The notes under the pieces: model-generated | Databases searched by the model: none | Seen by the model: the letters and a program-made list of their open reading frames with translations, nothing else | Told to the model about the DNA's origin: nothing | Assembly: GCA_000333235.1 (NCBI GenBank) | Contig: CAPN01000061.1 | Span: 1 to 64,000, forward strand | DNA length: 64,000 bases | Source of the DNA: Pseudoalteromonas luteoviolacea B = ATCC 29581 | GTDB taxonomy: Bacteria; Pseudomonadota; Gammaproteobacteria; Enterobacterales; Alteromonadaceae | Direction: 5' to 3' | Made by a program: the position numbers and the translations under genes | Shown: positions 1-8,380 of the stretch, in pieces | How positions within the stretch are numbered: the stretch's first letter is position 1 | How the letters are laid out: every line of letters begins with the position of its first letter

Positions 1-74
1 AACATGGTTCCAATGATCTGCTTTCGCCAGTAGAGTACGAAAAACGACATAAAGAACGGCTAGGAAGTGTCTAG
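1..74 (+). CDS. IS3-family transposase (OrfB), C-terminal fragment
   Basis: Partial gene running in from the left edge; the reading frame starts at base 3 and stops with TAG at 72-74. The residues read HGSNDLLSPVEYEKRHKERL followed by GSV. The SPVEYE segment with a basic tail is the usual C-terminus of IS3-family OrfB (DDE, rve-domain) transposases. The catalytic DDE core is outside the window. In the family this protein, made by frameshift with OrfA, cuts and joins the element ends. Confidence 0.75.
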   Translation, partial: HGSNDLLSPVEYEKRHKERLGSV

Positions 75-92
75 ATTATTGGTGTCGATTCA
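1..92 (+). mobile_element. IS3-family insertion sequence, right end only
   Basis: The first 74 bases encode the last residues of an IS3-type transposase, and the 18 bases after its stop end in GTCGATTCA, with the TCA-type terminus usual for IS3-group ends. The rest of the element lies outside the window, so the boundary at 92 is inferred from family knowledge and not from a second copy of the terminal repeat. The reading frame of the following ATPase fragment is open from base 75 onward, which fits insertion of this element into that gene. Confidence 0.72.
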
Positions 93-143
93 GAATCTGC
101 AAAAAAAGAAGTTGCAGATAGCTTAAGAAGCCTCAACACTGAT

Positions 144-1364
144 TTGCAAAAAAGATGCACTGACGTAACCGAAAAATCACCCATATTTCAGTTTAGTGAG
201 CTAGTCGATAAAGGTTTAATTTGGCTAAAATTTCAAAGTGAAAACTTTAAAAAGAAAGAGCAAGATGTAAAAGACGATGCTGCTAAACAAACAGTTATAA
301 ACAAACTCACTAATAAGATTTCAGATATAGAAAATCGAAGTCAGATAACTACGAGCAAAGCGTTAATACAGGGCGAGATTAAACGCTTGAAACAGCTTCA
401 TTTATTAGAAAACTTATCACAAAGTGCCAAAACTACTTCGATTACTAGAAAAGTGAATGAGATAGCTAAGCAAGGTAGTGTAGGCAAGCTGCAAGATACT
501 TTTGTACAAGAGTTAATAAAACTGAACTTTAAACATCTCGAAGTACAAACGGCAACAAGTGGTAAAGCTGGTCAATCTATGATGGAGATAAGACTCTCTA
601 ACAACAAAGCGAAAATCCCAGCAATAGCCAGTGAAGGTGAGCAGAAATGTATCGCTTTGGCTGGCTTCATGGCTGAATTAATAGTTGATAATCGTAAGTC
701 AGCGATTGTTTTTGATGATCCTGTAAACTCGCTAGATCACTTATGGCGTGAAAAGTTCGCTAATCGTATTGTTAAAGAAAGTAACATTAGACAAGTAGTT
801 GTACTAACCCATGATTTACCTTTCCTAAAAATGCTTGAGGATGTTGCTAACCAACATCAACTCCCTATCAGTATCAGCGCAATTAGAAGACATGGTAAAT
901 TGGCTGGTTACCCAATGGACGAGCCGCCTTGGGAAGCGTTTAATACAAGTAAACGAGTCAGAAAGCTTAAGAACCAATTACCAGAGTTAAAGAAGCAGTT
1001 TGATGAACCAGATCAAACTGCTTATCTCCTTTCAACTAAGGGGTTTTACGATGAAATGCGTAAAACTTGGGAACGGTTAGTGGAGGAATGGTTACTTAGG
1101 GGAGTAGTTGAACGTTTTAATTTTGGCATTAAAACTCAGAACTTGAAATACATTGACACTATTGATGCCAATGACAACAAGGTAATCAGTGATGCAATGG
1201 CAAAATGTAGCAAACACGTTCATGACACGGCTCCAGCAATTGGAATTAACTGCCCGGATTATGACGAGTTAGCAGATGACCTCAGTGTGTTAGAAACTTA
1301 CTTAAACTCATTGAAGAAACGAAGAGAAAAACCAGTGCCATTACCACTAACTACACAGCCGTAA
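144..1364 (+). CDS. ABC/AAA_13-like ATPase, 5'-truncated by the IS
   Basis: C-terminal part of a chromosome-segregation/RloC-like ATPase. Visible motifs are an ABC signature-like SEGEQ (about residues 163-167), Walker B IVFDD (188-192) and an H-loop histidine in VVLTHD (about 223), preceded by a charged, coiled-coil-prone stretch (35-120). The Walker A loop, which lies near the N-terminus in this family, is absent. The frame is open upstream to the IS stop at 72-74, so the TTG at 144 is merely the first possible start and is not convincing. The product is therefore probably inactive as an ATPase, a pseudogene remnant unless the missing half is supplied elsewhere. It lies 85 bp before a type III-like mod-res pair. 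ATPases of this kind are known in defence systems, so it may have been a third component; that is inference. Confidence 0.7.
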   Translation: MQKRCTDVTEKSPIFQFSELVDKGLIWLKFQSENFKKKEQDVKDDAAKQTVINKLTNKISDIENRSQITTSKALIQGEIKRLKQLHLLENLSQSAKTTSITRKVNEIAKQGSVGKLQDTFVQELIKLNFKHLEVQTATSGKAGQSMMEIRLSNNKAKIPAIASEGEQKCIALAGFMAELIVDNRKSAIVFDDPVNSLDHLWREKFANRIVKESNIRQVVVLTHDLPFLKMLEDVANQHQLPISISAIRRHGKLAGYPMDEPPWEAFNTSKRVRKLKNQLPELKKQFDEPDQTAYLLSTKGFYDEMRKTWERLVEEWLLRGVVERFNFGIKTQNLKYIDTIDANDNKVISDAMAKCSKHVHDTAPAIGINCPDYDELADDLSVLETYLNSLKKRREKPVPLPLTTQP

Positions 1365-1365
1365 A

Positions 1366-1394
1366 TTGTGGTAAATTTTGGTAATGAATATATA
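1366..1394 (+). promoter_or_regulatory. Candidate sigma-70 promoter for mod-res
   Basis: TTGTGG (1366-1371) and TATATA (1389-1394) are separated by 17 bp, upstream of the methyltransferase gene. Matches to consensus are modest (about 3/6 and 4/6). It would let the R-M pair be expressed independently of the broken ATPase gene. Confidence 0.3.
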
Positions 1395-1449
1395 AATGAA
1401 GCTTAGGCTAATAAATAGCCAGTCAATTGTAAATTAAAGGAAATTTTGT

Positions 1450-2979
1450 ATGCCAATTCTGCAATGGCTTAACAAAGAAGAAGCTGTTGTAACAGCGAGA
1501 AATTGCTCATATCGACTTTTAGAGCAAGTGCCTGAATTATCCTATGGCGAACCAAATACAGAAAACATGCTAATTCAAGGCGATAACCTTGAAGCATTAA
1601 AAGCATTAATCCCTACCCATGCAGGTCGAGTGAAATGTATTTTTATCGACCCTCCGTACAACACTAAAAGTGCGTTTGAGCACTATGACGATAATTTAGA
1701 GCATAGTAAGTGGTTATCCATGATGTATCCTCGTTTGGAGCTTTTACATCAACTCTTAGCGGAAGAAGGCTCTATTTGGATTACCATTGACGACAATGAA
1801 TCCCATTATCTAAAAGTAATAATGGATGAGATTTTTGGAAGAAAGTCATTTATTTCAAGTATTTGTTGGCAGAGTCGCTATTCAAGATCAAATGATTCAA
1901 ACATTTCTTTGTCACACAATACCATCCATTTATATGCGAAGCAGCCTGAACTCTGGAAAACTATTCGGAATAGGCTTCCTAGAACTGGCGAACAAGCTAA
2001 GCAGTATAAAAACCCAGATAATGACCCGAATGGCCCGTGGAGAGCCATTCCTTGGGATGCTCCAAATTTGAGAGAGAATCTCAGTTATCCAATTACTACA
2101 CCAACTGGAAAGGTCAGGTTCCCACCTGCTGGAAGGTGTTGGTCTAGAACAGAAGAGCAATGGTTGGAACTAGTAGATAAAGGATTAGCATATTTCGGAA
2201 AGGCTGGAAGCGGAGCACCCTCTTTTAAATCATATCTAAAAGATGCTTCAGGGATTGTACCCAATACATGGTGGCCTCATGAAGAAGCAGGTCATACTGA
2301 TGAAGCTAAAAAAGAACTTCATTTATTATTCGGGAAAGACAATGCGTTTGGCACACCAAAACCAGAAAGATTAATGCAACGAATTTTGCATATAGCCACC
2401 AATGAGGGGGATTTAGTTTTGGACTCATTTTTAGGTTCAGGCACTACAGCCGCAGCAACTCATAAAATGAATAGAAAGTATATCGCTATAGAGTTAGGTG
2501 AACATGCTGTCACACACTGTCAACCAAGAATGGTAAAAGTAATTGATGGCGAACAGGGTGGAATTTCCAAGGGTGTTAACTGGCAAGGTGGTGGTGGTTT
2601 TAACTTCTATCGTTTAGGTGAAGTTATTTTTAACGAAAACGGCTCTTTAAAAGAAGGTATTAGTTTTAATGCCTTAGCGTCTCATATCTGGTATAGCGAT
2701 ACTAAAACTTCATTAGAGCAAACTGAAAAATCCCCATTACTTGGTGTGCATAATGGGGTTGCTTATTACTTGCTTTATAACGGCATATTAGGTGATAAAC
2801 GCCCTGATGGGGGGAATGTTTTAACCTCTAAAGTATTAGCTATTCTGCCTGAGCACCCAACTGATCCTGAAAATGGTAAGAAAGTTATATTTGGCGAAAC
2901 AAGCCGAATGGGAGCAGCCCGATTAAAAAAAGAAAATATTGTATTTAAACAAATACCTTATGACGTAAAAGGAAGATAA
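1450..2979 (+). CDS. mod: Type III-like DNA adenine-N6 methyltransferase (Mod)
   Basis: Modification and probably recognition subunit of a type III-like restriction-modification system; it would transfer a methyl group from S-adenosylmethionine to adenine in a specific site. The catalytic motif IV DPPYN is at residues 67-71 and the SAM-binding motif I (DSFLGSGTT) at about 325-333, the order of beta-class N6-adenine/N4-cytosine enzymes. The stretch between them (about 115-300) is the likely target-recognition region. At 509 residues it is shorter than classical Mod subunits (about 600-650). The ATG is preceded by an AAAGGAAA ribosome site. The res gene starts 2 bp after the stop, so the two are surely co-transcribed. 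The recognition sequence cannot be read from the protein. Confidence 0.9.
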   Translation: MPILQWLNKEEAVVTARNCSYRLLEQVPELSYGEPNTENMLIQGDNLEALKALIPTHAGRVKCIFIDPPYNTKSAFEHYDDNLEHSKWLSMMYPRLELLHQLLAEEGSIWITIDDNESHYLKVIMDEIFGRKSFISSICWQSRYSRSNDSNISLSHNTIHLYAKQPELWKTIRNRLPRTGEQAKQYKNPDNDPNGPWRAIPWDAPNLRENLSYPITTPTGKVRFPPAGRCWSRTEEQWLELVDKGLAYFGKAGSGAPSFKSYLKDASGIVPNTWWPHEEAGHTDEAKKELHLLFGKDNAFGTPKPERLMQRILHIATNEGDLVLDSFLGSGTTAAATHKMNRKYIAIELGEHAVTHCQPRMVKVIDGEQGGISKGVNWQGGGGFNFYRLGEVIFNENGSLKEGISFNALASHIWYSDTKTSLEQTEKSPLLGVHNGVAYYLLYNGILGDKRPDGGNVLTSKVLAILPEHPTDPENGKKVIFGETSRMGAARLKKENIVFKQIPYDVKGR

Positions 2980-2981
2980 GG

Positions 2982-5657
2982 ATGTTTCAGTTAAAAAGTT
3001 ACCAACAAGGTGCATTAGACTCGTTAGCGAGCTTTTTTAAACAATGTCGTGAAACGAGCGATATTGAGACATCATTCAGTGAATCATTAAAAGAAAATAA
3101 TTTCACAGATGTGCCATATCGCTCATATAAATTTGATGATACGCCTTATGTTTGTATTCGTATTCCAACTGGTGGTGGTAAAACCATATTAGGCACATAT
3201 GCAATATCAACAGCGACTAAAGAGTATCTGGCTCAAGATTACCCAATTACGCTTTGGTTAGTACCTACGACCACCATTCAGCAACAAACAGTAGCAGCCC
3301 TTAAAAGCAACCCTTCATACTCTGAGCATTTAAACAAAGTATTTGCTAATAACGTGAGTGTTTATGATATTGCTGATGTTAACCAAATTCGTTCACAAGA
3401 TATTGGTAATAAAGCCATCATTGTTGTATCAACCCTTGCTAATTTAAGGGTAACTAAAACAACAGATCGTAAAGTTTATCAATATCATGAGGACTTCGAA
3501 CCTCACTTTGCCAAATTGACGAGCAATCATCCTGCATTTGATAAATTGGAACGAGTGACTGAAGACGATATTTCTGAGAACGGCCTAACAACAAAAGATT
3601 TAGGAAAGATTAAATATTCTTTTGCCAACTTGTTAGCATTGTATAACCCCTTAGTCATAGTTGATGAAGCCCATAATGCAAGAACTTCACTTACATTTGA
3701 TACGCTAAAGCGTGTTCACCCTGCTGCTATTATTGAGTTTACGGCAACGCCAAACACTAGTAATACCAATGGTAGTAATATTCTTTACCATGTTTCAGCA
3801 AATCAATTGAAAGCTGAAGAAATGATTAAATTACCTATCATTTTAACGGAGCATGTTAATGGATGGGAGGAAGCTGTACGAGATGCGGTTCTAACAAGGG
3901 AACGTTTAGCATTAAAGGCTCAAAAAGATACAGATTACATTAGGCCGATTGTGCTGTTACAAGCTGAAAGTAAAAATGGCAAAGTAACAGTTGATGTACT
4001 GAAACAATGTTTAATGGAAGAGCACCACATAGATGAAAAGCGAATAGCTATTGCAACTGGTACTCAACGTGAGTTAGATGGTATTGATATTTTTAATCCT
4101 GATTGTCCAATCGAATTTGTTATTACTATTGAGGCGCTAAAGGAAGGTTGGGACTGCTCTTTTGCTTACGTTTTCTGTTCTGTAAAACAAGTATCCTCAA
4201 GTAAAGATGCGGAACAATTATTGGGTAGAGTGTTAAGGATGCCTTATGCCAAGCGCAGGGTGATTGAAGACTTAAATAGAGCATATGCCCACTTAGCAAC
4301 TAATACGCTTGCTCAGGCTGCTAAAGAACTTGCTGATAAGCTTATTTCGATGGGTTTTGAAGAGCTAGAAGTCGCCACATTTCTAAGACAGCAAGATAGT
4401 AAGCAAGGCAACCTTTTTGAATCTGATGATCCGAAAGAGCAACCGATGCCTAAAACATCAGCTTTACCATTTATGATCGAAGTTGAAGAGGAAATTGATT
4501 CCTCAGATCTATCAGAAGAAGAACGCAGTAGCGTTAAAGTATCGGAAATTAAAGGTCGAAAAGTTGTTACGGTTACAGGTAAGGTTTCTGAGAACATAAA
4601 GAAAGCGATATCAAAAGTATCGGTTGAGTCTAAAAAGGATTTTGAGCGTTCTGTAAATATACATAACCAGAGTGTTCAAGCCGCACTATCACCTTCAGAA
4701 AATGGTGAGCAATTTGCAGTGTTACCTCAACTTTGTTTAATGGTTCAGGGCGAGTTGGAATTAGCTGAAAAAGAAGTGTTTTTAGACTCTTATGGCTGGA
4801 GTTTATTAGATTACCCTGCCGAGTTGGATTACAGGCCGACAGAAGAAACGACAAGCTTCTCTGTTGATTTACAAGGTAAACGAGTTAAATATAACTTTGT
4901 CGAAGAAGGGCAAACACTAAACCTTAACTTTGCTAATACTGAAATAACACAAGATGAATTAGTTAGTTGGTTAGATTTAGAGTCAAGACAAAGTGATATA
5001 ACCCAACGTGAAATGACAGGCTTCATTTCGAAGATAATTCATAATTTATTGCAAAAGCCTGAGCTAACTTTAACCACACTCATTCGTAATAAATTCCCTC
5101 TGGCAAAAGCTATTCAAGATTTAGTTGCTGAATATCGAATTAGAGCGGCTAAAGAAGGTTATCAACAAGCGTTGTTTGAAGATGAAAGCAATATTGTAAC
5201 TAGCTACGACTTTAGTTATGAATTCAAACCTGATAATTACCCTGCAAGACCACCATATTACAATGGGCAATATGATTTCGCTAAACACTATTACCCTCAA
5301 ATTGAGGATATGAAATCAAACGGTGAGGAATTTGACTGTGCACAAGCGATTGACCTGATGCCAGAAGTAAAACATTGGGTTCGTAATTTAGTCAGAAGAG
5401 AGGAAGCTTCTTTTAGTTTACCTTTGGCAAACGGCAATTTTTTCCCTGATTTTATTGTTGAATTGAAGGATGGTCGAATTTTGGTAGTTGAATATAAAGG
5501 TAAAGCGTATGAAACCAATGATGATTCTGCTGAAAAGAAACTTGTTGGTGAGTTATGGGCTAAGCATAGCCAAGGTAATTGTTTGTTTTTGATGGCAGTT
5601 AAGAAAGATAAGAATGGTCAAGGTGTACTTCAACAACTGCGACAGGCTATTAGTTAA
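2982..5657 (+). CDS. res: Type III-like restriction enzyme Res: SF2 helicase plus nuclease
   Basis: Restriction subunit, an ATP-driven DNA translocase and endonuclease acting with Mod. Walker A PTGGGKT is at 62-68, the DEAH box at 228-231 and the motif III-like TATP shortly after. A second RecA-like domain follows, with the EALKEGWDC segment and the QLLGRVLRMP motif VI. The C-terminal PD-(D/E)xK nuclease is visible as PD at 825-826 and EYK at 837-839. All motifs are intact at 891 residues, close to the family's usual 900-1000, so the enzyme should be active although the neighbouring ATPase is broken. It could also belong to a wider mod/res-like defence class; the enzymatic assignment is firm, the exact subtype less so. 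Confidence 0.9.
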   Translation: MFQLKSYQQGALDSLASFFKQCRETSDIETSFSESLKENNFTDVPYRSYKFDDTPYVCIRIPTGGGKTILGTYAISTATKEYLAQDYPITLWLVPTTTIQQQTVAALKSNPSYSEHLNKVFANNVSVYDIADVNQIRSQDIGNKAIIVVSTLANLRVTKTTDRKVYQYHEDFEPHFAKLTSNHPAFDKLERVTEDDISENGLTTKDLGKIKYSFANLLALYNPLVIVDEAHNARTSLTFDTLKRVHPAAIIEFTATPNTSNTNGSNILYHVSANQLKAEEMIKLPIILTEHVNGWEEAVRDAVLTRERLALKAQKDTDYIRPIVLLQAESKNGKVTVDVLKQCLMEEHHIDEKRIAIATGTQRELDGIDIFNPDCPIEFVITIEALKEGWDCSFAYVFCSVKQVSSSKDAEQLLGRVLRMPYAKRRVIEDLNRAYAHLATNTLAQAAKELADKLISMGFEELEVATFLRQQDSKQGNLFESDDPKEQPMPKTSALPFMIEVEEEIDSSDLSEEERSSVKVSEIKGRKVVTVTGKVSENIKKAISKVSVESKKDFERSVNIHNQSVQAALSPSENGEQFAVLPQLCLMVQGELELAEKEVFLDSYGWSLLDYPAELDYRPTEETTSFSVDLQGKRVKYNFVEEGQTLNLNFANTEITQDELVSWLDLESRQSDITQREMTGFISKIIHNLLQKPELTLTTLIRNKFPLAKAIQDLVAEYRIRAAKEGYQQALFEDESNIVTSYDFSYEFKPDNYPARPPYYNGQYDFAKHYYPQIEDMKSNGEEFDCAQAIDLMPEVKHWVRNLVRREEASFSLPLANGNFFPDFIVELKDGRILVVEYKGKAYETNDDSAEKKLVGELWAKHSQGNCLFLMAVKKDKNGQGVLQQLRQAIS

Positions 5658-5710
5658 TCAGATGTTTTAGTTTTAAAAAGCATTTTATATATGGCGGCCA
5701 GAGTCAATAT

Positions 5711-5745
5711 GTTTTGGGGAAAATTCCCCAAGGATTCCCCAAAAC
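5711..5745. repeat. Nested inverted repeat at the right edge of the R-M segment
   Basis: GTTTTGGGGAA (5711-5721) is the reverse complement of TTCCCCAAAAC (5735-5745). The same left arm can also pair with TTCCCCAA at 5724-5731, so two right arms 11 bp apart compete for one left arm. There is no T tract on either side, which argues against a plain terminator. It sits between the accessory genes and ordinary chromosome and may be a recombination or attachment site; that is inference. Confidence 0.5.
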
Positions 5746-5776
5746 TGATTCTTGACTGTAATAAAATCAATGAGTT

Positions 5777-5793
5777 ACAAATCAATGATTTGT
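5777..5793. repeat. Perfect short palindrome before the phosphatase gene
   Basis: ACAAATCA and TGATTTGT are perfect 8-bp inverted arms around one base. It lies 28 bp upstream of the phosphatase start codon and could be an operator for that gene or part of the adjoining boundary structure. Confidence 0.4.
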
Positions 5794-5820
5794 ATAAGAA
5801 AAAGCCAGGAAAACTCTTAA

Positions 5821-6303
5821 GTGACTGAAAATAAAAAGATAAAGTCTGTATTAATCGTATGCATGGGTAACATTTGCCGCTCACCAACAATGGAAAGTGT
5901 TTTAAAATACAAGGCCCAACACGCAGGCATCACGCTTGAAATTGAGTCTGCTGGCACTATTTCTTACCATAAAGGCAATCCACCAGATAATCGCAGCCGG
6001 GCACATGGCGAGCGTCGCGGCTATGACTTTAGTCATATGCACGCACGGCAAATTCAAGATAACGATTTTGCCTATTTCGACTTAATATTATGTGCCGACA
6101 AACAAAACTTAGCTGATCTCACTTCACGTTGCCCTAAAGTTCACCTTCATAAATTAGGGCTTTTCCTACAATTTGGCGACATGGGATACAGTGAGATCCC
6201 TGACCCTTATTATGGCGGCGATCAAGGTTTTGAAAACGTCTTGGATTTAGTAGAAAACGCTTCAGAGCACCTGATAAAGAAGCTGTTAGATCACACGTGT
6301 TAA
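5821..6303 (+). CDS. Low-molecular-weight protein tyrosine phosphatase
   Basis: Cytoplasmic cysteine phosphatase of about 160 residues, the usual family length. The N-terminal P-loop CMGNICRS carries the nucleophilic cysteine and arginine, and the general-acid aspartate is in the DPYYGG segment near residue 127. The GTG start at 5821 is preceded by AGGAAA at 5808-5813; no in-frame ATG near the beginning keeps the P-loop strand intact. Some relatives (Wzb, Etp) control capsule tyrosine kinases, but no polysaccharide genes are nearby, so the substrate is unknown. It is the first clearly ordinary chromosomal gene after the restriction-modification segment. Confidence 0.92.
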   Translation: MTENKKIKSVLIVCMGNICRSPTMESVLKYKAQHAGITLEIESAGTISYHKGNPPDNRSRAHGERRGYDFSHMHARQIQDNDFAYFDLILCADKQNLADLTSRCPKVHLHKLGLFLQFGDMGYSEIPDPYYGGDQGFENVLDLVENASEHLIKKLLDHTC

Positions 6304-6434
6304 GATGCAACATCCAACCACCGTAAAGCGACACCACTAACTATCAAAAAATACGCTCTTTACGATAAAAACGTTTGATTGGTGTCAACCCCACTATTGC
6401 GGTAAAAAGCCGCCTAGTCTTAATAGGGGGGTTT

Positions 6435-7082
6435 ATGCTAGCTGTTGATTTACCAATTGATCCATTTGAAGTTATTGCTACCGATCTATACCGTGATGGG
6501 ATCAGTATTTCGCACGATGTGATCCCTTTTGATGTGTTACGAGCGCTGAAATTTCGCTTAGCGGAAATGAATCTAAATGACTTTAATCAAGCTGGAATAG
6601 GCCGTAATCAAGCGCATGAAACCAATCAATCAATCCGCCGTGACAAAATTCATTGGCTCGATGCGCAGCAGTCACTCGAAAAGCCTTATTTAGACTTTAT
6701 GCAGTCATTACAACAGTACATAAATCGCCGTTTATTTATGGGGTTGTTTAGCTATGAATGTCATTTTGCTCATTACCAAATTGGTGACTTTTATAAGAAG
6801 CATATGGACGCCTTTCGTGGCAAAACTAACCGTGTATTAACGACTGTATTGTATTTAAACGACGGCTGGGACGCAGAACTAGGTGGCGAGTTAGTGGTGT
6901 ATGAGCCAAACGATCACAACGCCGAGCTGCTTCGCGTTACACCGAGCTTTGGCACTTTGGTCACTTTTTTAAGTGATGAATTCCCCCACGAAGTATTGCC
7001 TGCGTTGCGTTCACGTTATTCTATCGCTGGTTGGTTTCGTGTTAATACGAGCATTAGTGGAGAAATCGACCCGCCTCGCTAA
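6435..7082 (+). CDS. 2OG-Fe(II) oxygenase, prolyl-4-hydroxylase/SM-20 type
   Basis: Non-heme iron, 2-oxoglutarate-dependent dioxygenase of the prolyl-hydroxylase superfamily. The HxD iron ligands are in KKHMDAF, the distal histidine is in FPHEVL, and the 2OG-binding arginine follows about ten residues later (RYSIAGWFR), in the normal order on a jelly-roll core. The ATG at 6435 is chosen because a strong AGGGGGG site lies just upstream; an in-frame TTG at 6375 would add 20 residues with no such site. The product is 215 residues. The substrate is unknown; it might hydroxylate a protein residue. Its 3' end overlaps by 4 bp the convergent histidine kinase gene. Confidence 0.88.
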   Translation: MLAVDLPIDPFEVIATDLYRDGISISHDVIPFDVLRALKFRLAEMNLNDFNQAGIGRNQAHETNQSIRRDKIHWLDAQQSLEKPYLDFMQSLQQYINRRLFMGLFSYECHFAHYQIGDFYKKHMDAFRGKTNRVLTTVLYLNDGWDAELGGELVVYEPNDHNAELLRVTPSFGTLVTFLSDEFPHEVLPALRSRYSIAGWFRVNTSISGEIDPPR

Positions 7083-8380
7083 GCACTTGCTAATGGCAAT
7101 GAGACCCGAACACAAAGCCCACGCGGTTTGCGATTAAACAACGCAATTTGACCATGATGGGCTTCTGCTATTTCTCGGCACAGTGCTAATCCTAAACCAC
7201 TGCCCGCATTTTTTGTGGAATAAAATGGTACCAAGGCATTGGTCATCACATGTTCACTCATACCTTTGCCCTCGTCCACTACTTCTATAATAAAGTGGTC
7301 GCTGACAACTTTAGCTTTCACTGCAATTGCATCAATTGGGCCACCAGACTCATGCGCATTCTTTAGTAAATTGATAATCAATTGCTCAATTTGTACTTTG
7401 TCGCCATAAAAAGTCAACGCGCTCGCTTCATCATAGTGACACGACCACTGCTGTGAAATCGGCCGAATGATGTCTAGCCAATTGAGCCAAGCAGGTTTTG
7501 GGGTCGGCAATTTAGCAAATTTACCATACCCTTGAACAAACTCAGTTAAATGGGCAATGCGTTCATCTATCGTTGAAAACACACGTGCGAGTCTCGGCTC
7601 GTCGACTCGCTCAGTTAATAACTTGCCGCTATGTAACATCGATGAGATAGGGCCTAAAGAGTTATTCAGTTCATGGCTAATGATGCGGATCACTTTTTTC
7701 CAAACCATGACTTCTTGGCGGCTTAATTCTCGTGTCATCTGTTTTAAAATATACAATTTGTGCTGCTGATTGTTGAGTAAAAACTCCCCAACCGACAGAT
7801 GCCACGTCTGTGCTTCTTGGTGCTCATTTTGAATGCTGAACAAGCCCTCGCGCGCATGTTGTAGCGCTTGTTTTAGGTTCGGCGAACAAGCCATTTGCAG
7901 GGCGTCAAACGCCATACCTTCGAGTTTACTCGACTGGTTAAAGAGATCTCGCGCGGCATAATTACTAAACACGACCTGTTGATTCGAGTTGACTAACACT
8001 AACGCCTGCGGTGAGCTTTGCAGCACTTTATCCAACATCAGTTCGCGTTGGTAAACCCATTGTTTTTCTTTTTGTAATTGCAATGTCGTGTCATTGTATA
8101 ACCGACACAGTCGGCCAAATTCATCGTCTTCGTTGTACGCAAGGGTGGTTGAAAAATCGCCATCTTTTAAATTTAATAGGCCCATTTCAAGTGCGGCGAA
8201 ACCGTTATGTACGTTTGTTAACAACATCCGACAGAGCACCAAACACCCGATAAACAGCACCACAATAACCAAGATCTGAGTAGCTAACGAAAAACCATCC
8301 ACAAACCACACGAGTTGAGACGCGATAAAAACCACACTAAGTGGTATCGCGTAGAGCTTTGCGAGTAAAGGCAATTGCAT
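7079..8380 (-). CDS. NtrY-like membrane sensor histidine kinase
   Basis: Two N-terminal membrane helices (about 8-28 and 34-54) with almost no periplasmic loop, then a HAMP-like linker, a PAS-type region (about 115-215), a HisKA domain with the phospho-acceptor histidine at 236 in SHELNN, and an HATPase domain (N box NLLKNAHESG, G boxes DEGKGM and GSGLGLALC). The minimal periplasmic part suggests it senses inside the membrane or cytoplasm. Its ATG overlaps the stop of the response regulator gene (TAATG), so the pair is translationally coupled. It should phosphorylate that regulator and so control the adjoining ABC transporter, perhaps in answer to membrane stress or a transported compound; the signal is inferred only. 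Confidence 0.9.
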   Translation of the reverse strand: MQLPLLAKLYAIPLSVVFIASQLVWFVDGFSLATQILVIVVLFIGCLVLCRMLLTNVHNGFAALEMGLLNLKDGDFSTTLAYNEDDEFGRLCRLYNDTTLQLQKEKQWVYQRELMLDKVLQSSPQALVLVNSNQQVVFSNYAARDLFNQSSKLEGMAFDALQMACSPNLKQALQHAREGLFSIQNEHQEAQTWHLSVGEFLLNNQQHKLYILKQMTRELSRQEVMVWKKVIRIISHELNNSLGPISSMLHSGKLLTERVDEPRLARVFSTIDERIAHLTEFVQGYGKFAKLPTPKPAWLNWLDIIRPISQQWSCHYDEASALTFYGDKVQIEQLIINLLKNAHESGGPIDAIAVKAKVVSDHFIIEVVDEGKGMSEHVMTNALVPFYSTKNAGSGLGLALCREIAEAHHGQIALFNRKPRGLCVRVSLPLASA

